Positions 59,402 to 64,000 of a stretch of 64,000 bases of DNA are shown one piece after another. The stretch is taken from NCBI GenBank assembly GCA_050249615.1, contig JBFWQE010000001.1:108051-172050 (forward strand), written 5' to 3'. Position numbers and translations under genes: made by a program. How positions within the stretch are numbered: position 1 is the stretch's first letter; the number at the start of each line of letters is the position of its first letter. The DNA is from VFZN01 sp050249615 (GTDB lineage Bacteria > Acidobacteriota > Vicinamibacteria > Vicinamibacterales > UBA2999). The notes under the pieces are model-generated. The model saw nothing but the letters and a program-made list of their open reading frames with translations, ran no database searches and was not told the origin of the DNA.

Positions 59402-61081
59402 ATGTTTCCCAGACTTGCCGCGCTGTTCCTGCTTCTCGCGCTCGCCGCCTGCTCCCCTGCCCCGCGCTACGACGTCATCATCCGCAACGGCACCATCGTG
59501 GATGGCAGCGGCGCGCCCGGCGTGGTGGGCGACGTGGCCATCCAGGGCCAGAGGATTGCCGCCGTCGGCGCGCTGGGCTCCGCCTCGGCGGCGACCGAGG
59601 TGGACGCGACGGGCCTGACCGTCGCGCCCGGCTTCATCAACATGCTCAGCCACTCCGAGACGTCGCTCATCGCCGACGGCCGCTCGATGAGCGAGCTGAA
59701 ACAGGGCGTCACGCTGGAGGTGTTCGGCGAGGGCTCGATGGGCCCGATGAACGACCAGATGAAGCAGCAATCGCAGGCGCGGCAGTCCGACATCAGGTTC
59801 GAGATCGGCTGGACCACGCTCGGCGAGTACCTGGACTGGCTGGTGGCCCGCGGCATCACGCCGAACGTCGCGTCGTTCGTGGGCGCGGCCACGGTGCGCG
59901 TGAACGAGCTGGGCTACGCCGACCGCGCGCCCACGCCGGAAGAGCTGGACCGCATGCGCGCGCACGTCCGCACGGCGATGGAGGAGGGCGCCATGGGCCT
60001 GTCGTCCGCCCTGATCTACGCGCCAGGCTTCTACGCGAAGACGGACGAGCTCGTCGAGCTGGCCAGGGTCGCCTCCGAGTACGGCGGCATGTACATCTCG
60101 CACATGCGCAGCGAGGGCAACCGACTCGTCGAGGCGGTGGACGAGCTGATGACCATCGCGCGCGAGGCGAAGATCCGGGCGGAGATCTACCACCTGAAGG
60201 CCGCGGGCGAATCGAACTGGCCGAAGCTGGACGAAGTGATTCGTCGGGTCGAGGCGGCACGCAAGGAAGGGCTCGAGATCACCGCGGACATGTACACCTA
60301 CACGGCCGGGTCCACCGGCCTGGATGCCGCCATGCCGCCCTGGGTGCAGGAGGGCGGCTACCAGGCGTGGGCCGAGCGCCTGAAGGAGCCGGCCACGCGC
60401 GCGAAGGTGATGAAGGAGATGCTGACGCCCACCGACGCCTGGGAGAACCTGATGCTGGCGGCCACGCCGAAGGGCACGCTGCTCGTGGGCTTCAGGAACG
60501 AGGCGCTGCGCGGCCTCATCGGCCGGACGCTGGAGGACGTGGCGGCCGAGCGCGGCACGTTGCCGCAGGAGACCGCGATGGACCTGGTCATCGAGGACGG
60601 CAGCCGCGTGCAGGTGGTCTACTTCCTGATGTCCGAGGAGAACACGCGGCGCCAGGTGGGCCTGCCGTGGGTCAGCTTCGGTTCGGATGCGGGATCACTG
60701 GCCACGGAGGGGGTGTTCCTCAAGCAGAGCACCCACCCGCGGGCCTACGGCAACTTCGCGCGCCTGCTCGGGAAGTACGTCCGCGAGGAGAAGGCCACGA
60801 CGCTGGAGGATGCCATCCGTCGCCTCACGTCCTTTCCGGCCGCTACGCTCCGCATCACGGACCGCGGGCTGTTGAAGCCCGGCCACTTCGCCGACATCGT
60901 CGCCTTCGACGCCGCGACCATACAGGATCACGCTACCTACGAAAGGCCGCACCAGTACGCCACCGGCATGCGCCATGTGTGGGTGAACGGCAGCCAGGCG
61001 CTGAAGAACGGTGAGCACACGGGCGCGAAACCCGGCCAGGTCGTGCGCGGGCCGGGATACAAGGGGAACACCCGGAAGTAG
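59402..61081 (+). CDS. D-aminoacylase-like amidohydrolase lipoprotein
   Basis: 559 residues. The lipobox LAAC (LLLALAACSPA) predicts a lipoprotein. The amidohydrolase fold is clear: YDVIIRNGTIVDGSGAPGVV, the metal-binding region after VAPGFI, IYHLKAAGESNWPKL, and the end motif GRLLKPGHFADIV-type (LLKPGHFADIVAFD). It resembles N-acyl-D-amino-acid deacylases. However, the first metal motif, normally DxHxH/D after PGFI, reads NMLSHSE, so one ligand may be lost or supplied differently. Cleavage of N-acyl-D-amino acids or D-peptides is therefore uncertain. Confidence 0.85.
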   Translation: MFPRLAALFLLLALAACSPAPRYDVIIRNGTIVDGSGAPGVVGDVAIQGQRIAAVGALGSASAATEVDATGLTVAPGFINMLSHSETSLIADGRSMSELKQGVTLEVFGEGSMGPMNDQMKQQSQARQSDIRFEIGWTTLGEYLDWLVARGITPNVASFVGAATVRVNELGYADRAPTPEELDRMRAHVRTAMEEGAMGLSSALIYAPGFYAKTDELVELARVASEYGGMYISHMRSEGNRLVEAVDELMTIAREAKIRAEIYHLKAAGESNWPKLDEVIRRVEAARKEGLEITADMYTYTAGSTGLDAAMPPWVQEGGYQAWAERLKEPATRAKVMKEMLTPTDAWENLMLAATPKGTLLVGFRNEALRGLIGRTLEDVAAERGTLPQETAMDLVIEDGSRVQVVYFLMSEENTRRQVGLPWVSFGSDAGSLATEGVFLKQSTHPRAYGNFARLLGKYVREEKATTLEDAIRRLTSFPAATLRITDRGLLKPGHFADIVAFDAATIQDHATYERPHQYATGMRHVWVNGSQALKNGEHTGAKPGQVVRGPGYKGNTRK

Positions 61082-61100
61082 CAGGGCGAACCGAGGGCGC

Positions 61101-61994
61101 TCAGAGGAGCGTCACGGGGTCGCCCAGGCGAAGCGTGCCGGGAGAATCGATCACGGCGTACACACCCGCGCAGGGAAAACGCCCCGCCGTGCCCACCTGG
61201 AGGCGGTTGTAGCGCACGAGCGTGCGCAGGACGTCCGTATCGTCCGGAAGGTCGTCCTGCGCCAGCGTGGTCATCACGCACCGTGGGTCGGGCATCGTCA
61301 CCTTGAGGCGGACGGCGTCGCCGACGGCGAGGTCGTGGCCCACCCATCCGTTCTCGACGAAGCCCGGCGTCTCGGTGGCAACAATCACGTTCATGCGGAA
61401 CCGCCGCGGGTCGAACCGGCCCTCCTTGTGAAGGGCACTCAGCTTCCTCAGCGTGGACGTCGTCATCACCGTGGCGGGGAACAGGTCGAAGAACGCCCCC
61501 GCGGGCACCGGTGATGGCTGGCCCGCCTCCGCGAAGAACGCCGCACCGAGCTTGGCTTCCACGACGGTGTCCCGGTGGCCGGCCGGGTCCGCGTCCTCGA
61601 TGTCTGGATGGTACTGGTCGATGGTGAAATCCGGCGGCGCGGCTTTGGCCAGGGTGACCTCTCGCCCGAAGTGCGCGGAGAGGGCGCGATCCGCCTCGGC
61701 GGTGCCGCTCGTCACCGTGTCGCCGTTCGGCAGGACGATGCGGACGGGAGGCACGGGGTGGTCCAGCCAGGGCGGCTCGACGAACGAGGCCCGGCAGTCC
61801 AGGATGCCCGGGAACAGCTTCAGGCTCTTCGCGCTCACGACCTTCCCGCTGAGGCTGTCGACGAGCGCGTAGGCGCGGTCGCCGACGATGCCCTGCGCGG
61901 TGATGTCCACATGGTCCACCTGCTCGCCGGTCATGGACTTGACCGGAAAGCGCCACAACTCGGCGACCGTGCCGACCACTCCGCTCGTCGTCAT
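61101..61994 (-). CDS. MOSC-domain protein
   Basis: 297 residues. The N-terminal beta-barrel (VAELWRFPVKSMTGEQVDHVD, GDRAYALVD) is followed by the MOSC domain with the conserved cysteine in MPDPRCVMTTLAQDDLP and the RNRLQVGTAGRFPCAGVYA segment. MOSC proteins such as mARC and YcbX carry molybdenum cofactor and reduce N-hydroxylated compounds, or transfer sulfur to it. The start overlaps the DUF1697 stop by 4 nt. Confidence 0.9.
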   Translation of the reverse strand: MTTSGVVGTVAELWRFPVKSMTGEQVDHVDITAQGIVGDRAYALVDSLSGKVVSAKSLKLFPGILDCRASFVEPPWLDHPVPPVRIVLPNGDTVTSGTAEADRALSAHFGREVTLAKAAPPDFTIDQYHPDIEDADPAGHRDTVVEAKLGAAFFAEAGQPSPVPAGAFFDLFPATVMTTSTLRKLSALHKEGRFDPRRFRMNVIVATETPGFVENGWVGHDLAVGDAVRLKVTMPDPRCVMTTLAQDDLPDDTDVLRTLVRYNRLQVGTAGRFPCAGVYAVIDSPGTLRLGDPVTLL

Positions 61995-62569
61995 TCAGAG
62001 CCTCCCTGCCGCTGACCACCCCGCCCTGCCCGCTCCGCCAGCACACCCAGCTTGAGCATGGTGTTCCAGTTCCGTCCCGTGCCTCGCGTTCCGAGCGCGC
62101 GCTCGATGACCGCGGTGGTCAGCTTCGAGCGCCCGATACCATCCGGATAGACGAGATACGCGTGCGCACCCTTCGCGCGCACCACCTCACGCCCCTTGAT
62201 GGATCTCTGCAGTGCCGCCACGGCTGCAGGTTCGGGGGCCTCCTTCAGGCACATTACCAGTAGATGGCCAGGGTCGCGCGCCGCTTCCTCCGGAAAAGGG
62301 TTGTTGGCGATGACGGCCTTCCAGTCCTTCGCGGTTCGAACGAAGACATCGGTCTCGATGCCCAGGTGCTCGGCCGCCGCCTGCGCCAGCAGGCGTTCCA
62401 GCGTCGCCGTCGAGGCCGTCTCGCTGCGGAACACCACGTTGCCGCTCTGGAGCAGGGTCTGCGCGTCCCGCATGCCGAGACGACCCAGGAGTTGGCGGAG
62501 GTCGCTCATGGCAACCGTGTTGCGGCCGGCCAGGTTCACGGCGCGAAGCAGGCCAATGTGCGTCGTCAT
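61991..62569 (-). CDS. DUF1697 family protein
   Basis: 192 residues from the ATG at 62569. The family pattern is clear: HIGLLRAVNLAGRNTVAMSD, LGMRDAQTLLQSGNVVFRS, NPFPEEA and RSKLTTAVIERALGTRGTGRNWNT. The function of DUF1697 is unknown. It forms a coupled pair with the MOSC gene. Confidence 0.9.
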   Translation of the reverse strand: MTTHIGLLRAVNLAGRNTVAMSDLRQLLGRLGMRDAQTLLQSGNVVFRSETASTATLERLLAQAAAEHLGIETDVFVRTAKDWKAVIANNPFPEEAARDPGHLLVMCLKEAPEPAAVAALQRSIKGREVVRAKGAHAYLVYPDGIGRSKLTTAVIERALGTRGTGRNWNTMLKLGVLAERAGRGGQRQGGSE

Positions 62570-62591
62570 GGCACGTCTGCTGCTGATTACA

Positions 62592-63143
62592 TCATGGAGC
62601 GGCGGCAGGGCCCAGCGCCTTCGCCAGGTCGCGCGCGAACCGGTCAACGGCGTGCCAGTCGGTGAATTCGTACTCCTGCGACGTGTCGGTGGGCCCGCCG
62701 GTGCGCCCGGCGATCAGCTTCATGATCCAGCGGGTCACGACACCGTAGTGCCGATAGCGCAGCGCCCCGGCGAAGGTCGCGGTCCACCGCGGCTCCCAGC
62801 CGGTCTGGGTGCAGAACGTCGCGACGTATCTCCGGGCTGCATCCCGCCACTCCTTCAGGCTCTCGGGCGAGGTGCCGCTCACGGAGATGAATGCCGTCGG
62901 GCGTGAGCGCAGGGTCGTGGCATTGCGGCGCACGAACGCCCGGATGTACGCCTGGTACTTGCCGACGATGATCGATGCGGCCACGATGACGGCATCGAAG
63001 GCGTCCACGGCGAGGTCGGCCGGCACGGCGTCGCCCTTGAACGTCTGCACGTCATGGCCATGCTCCCGGAGGGTCGCCGCGACGCGACACATCACGGCTT
63101 CGGCCTGCCCGTAGGTCGATCCATAGACGGCCAGCACCTTCAT
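62592..63143 (-). CDS. Flavodoxin-like protein (HemG-type protoporphyrinogen oxidase family)
   Basis: 183 residues from the ATG at 63143. The FMN loop is LAVYGSTYGQAEAVMCRVA. It has AVIVAASIIVGKYQAYIRAF, where HemG has its GASIRYG-like loop, and SVSGTSPESLKEWRDAARRYV, followed by the family's TGWEPRWTATFAGALRY. HemG-type flavoproteins oxidise protoporphyrinogen IX in haem synthesis. Other flavodoxin-domain quinone oxidoreductases are possible. The start overlaps the DUF3788 stop by 4 nt. Confidence 0.82.
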   Translation of the reverse strand: MKVLAVYGSTYGQAEAVMCRVAATLREHGHDVQTFKGDAVPADLAVDAFDAVIVAASIIVGKYQAYIRAFVRRNATTLRSRPTAFISVSGTSPESLKEWRDAARRYVATFCTQTGWEPRWTATFAGALRYRHYGVVTRWIMKLIAGRTGGPTDTSQEYEFTDWHAVDRFARDLAKALGPAAAP

Positions 63144-63592
63144 CGGCCTGCCTCCTTCGGTTTCCGCTTCACCTGAAGGAGGCGTGTCACGTCCTCCAGG
63201 GCCTTCGCGCTGTCCACTGTCGTCACCATCCATGTGCCATCAGGATACGTGGGGCTCTGCCGATAGTCTTCGCGCACGTGAGACGTCAGGCCGGGCACGA
63301 TGGCGTCTGCCTTCTCGCGGTCCGCAGCGCCGAACACGATGAGAACGCGGAACCGCGACCGTTCGGGAATCAGGGTGCAGAACGACTTCGACTTCTTGTA
63401 GCGCAGCGACCAACCGTGCTTCCTGCCGCCGAAGAGCCATTCGACGTCGAAGACGTCAGGATAGCGCCGGTCGATGAACGCCGCGAGGTCGGTCCAGCGC
63501 TTGAAGTTCCGCGCTCCGATCCAGGCCGCCACGCTGGCCGGCGTGGGCGTATGCGCCCGGTCGAGCATGCGGGCTGGCTCGCTGGCGGTCAT
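63140..63592 (-). CDS. DUF3788 family protein
   Basis: 150 residues from the ATG at 63592; an internal ATG eight codons later is also possible. The pattern WEWLFGGRKHGWSLRYKKS-type (VEWLFGGRKHGWSLRYKKSK), CTLIPERSRFRVLIVFG and YPDGTWMVTTVDSAKALEDV matches the small DUF3788 family, of unknown function. It is coupled on both sides by 4-nt overlaps. Confidence 0.8.
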   Translation of the reverse strand: MTASEPARMLDRAHTPTPASVAAWIGARNFKRWTDLAAFIDRRYPDVFDVEWLFGGRKHGWSLRYKKSKSFCTLIPERSRFRVLIVFGAADREKADAIVPGLTSHVREDYRQSPTYPDGTWMVTTVDSAKALEDVTRLLQVKRKPKEAGR

Positions 63593-64000
63593 GCTGGCTC
63601 GAACCGCATCTCGTTGGTCTGGACGAAGCCAAGGCGCTCGTAGAGGCGGCGCCCGTCGTCCGACGCGTGAAGGACGATGCGCCGGATGCCGCGGGCGGCC
63701 AGCGCGCCGAGGAGCGTGCGCATGAGGGCCTCGGCGACGCCGCGCCGCCGCCAGTCGGGCTCCACATAGACGTTGAGAACGAGTGCCTCCGGACCGAGCT
63801 CGAGGCCGTCCGGGCCGCGAATCGGGCGCGGGCGCGGAAGGATTGGACGCAGCTGGACACCGGCGCCGCCGACGGCCGCGGCGGAAACGGCGCCGCTTTC
63901 GGCGACCCACGCGATGTACTCGCCACGCGGCATGGCCTCGCGGAGGTACGCCGCCGTGGCTCGCTCCAGCGGAGCCTCGAGGTGTGAGGGAAGGTGTCCC
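63589..64000 (-). CDS. GNAT-family N-acetyltransferase, 5'-truncated
   Basis: 137 residues visible; the frame stays open to the window edge, and residues before the ATG at 63933 (PLERATAAYLREAMPRGEY) fit the fold. The acetyl-CoA-binding motif A is VLNVYVEPDWRRRGVAEAL, and the C-terminal strand is IVLHASDDGRRLYERLGF. It acetylates an unknown amine, small molecule or protein. Its stop overlaps the DUF3788 start, so all five genes from 61101 to here form one coupled string. Confidence 0.88.
   Translation of the reverse strand, partial: GHLPSHLEAPLERATAAYLREAMPRGEYIAWVAESGAVSAAAVGGAGVQLRPILPRPRPIRGPDGLELGPEALVLNVYVEPDWRRRGVAEALMRTLLGALAARGIRRIVLHASDDGRRLYERLGFVQTNEMRFEPA

Overview
This is a 64 kb, very GC-rich bacterial window with one exact 100-N scaffold gap (30390-30489), so it is probably from a draft or metagenome-assembled genome. 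The gene content points to Acidobacteriota, probably a Vicinamibacteria-like lineage. The signs are an Oar-type TonB receptor with an N-terminal carboxypeptidase-regulatory domain, a secreted beta-propeller/amidohydrolase giant, lipopolysaccharide core genes (so a Gram-negative envelope), and an RpoB carrying a cysteine-rich insertion. The lineage is inferred from content, not from a search.

Layout. (1) 1-1632: the 3' part of a PQQ-dependent dehydrogenase. (2) 1766-15993, minus strand: the transcription/translation superoperon, read tRNA-Thr(TGT), tRNA-Tyr(GTA), tRNA-Gly(TCC), tRNA-Thr(GGT), tuf, rpmG, tRNA-Trp(CCA), secE, nusG, rplK, rplA, rplJ, rplL, rpoB, rpoC. (3) 16168-24413: rlmB, a divergent TonB-dependent receptor, a beta-propeller amidohydrolase and a sulfide:quinone-oxidoreductase-like flavoprotein. 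(4) 24508-48316, mainly minus strand: a long housekeeping backbone read TPR protein, LolB-like lipoprotein, ispE, tRNA-Gln, prs, rplY, pth, rpsF, rpsR, rplI, dnaB, alr, radA, yacL-like PIN/TRAM, plsC-like, B3/4 protein, ispDF, gltX. Two plus-strand inserts interrupt it: a secreted M4 metalloprotease, and a DedA plus dicarboxylate/glutamate symporter pair. (5) 48360-51831: a Trm112-like protein, a family 9 glycosyltransferase, an O-antigen ligase and a heptose-7-phosphate kinase, forming an LPS-core cassette. (6) 51924-56493: purH, a cold-shock gene with an odd promoter-terminator leader, two unknown genes and selA. (7) 56513-64000: accessory enzymes in tightly overlapping minus-strand gene strings (hydrolase, ureohydrolase, membrane protein; MOSC, DUF1697, flavodoxin, DUF3788, GNAT) with a D-aminoacylase-like lipoprotein between them.

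The most unusual signal lies between the genes. Many gene ends are followed, usually within a few bases of the stop codon, by arrays of 7-9 bp repeats. The unit differs from place to place, and several arrays are arranged as two inverted arms that could form very long hairpins. One family (GATTG/CATTG units) occurs four times with the same order of units and even encodes the last residues of IspDF. Other points worth attention are the eight-cysteine insertion in RpoB, a strong promoter followed at once by an intrinsic terminator upstream of csp, and at least seven genes with a -10-like hexamer only 6-9 nt before the start codon, suggesting leaderless mRNAs.
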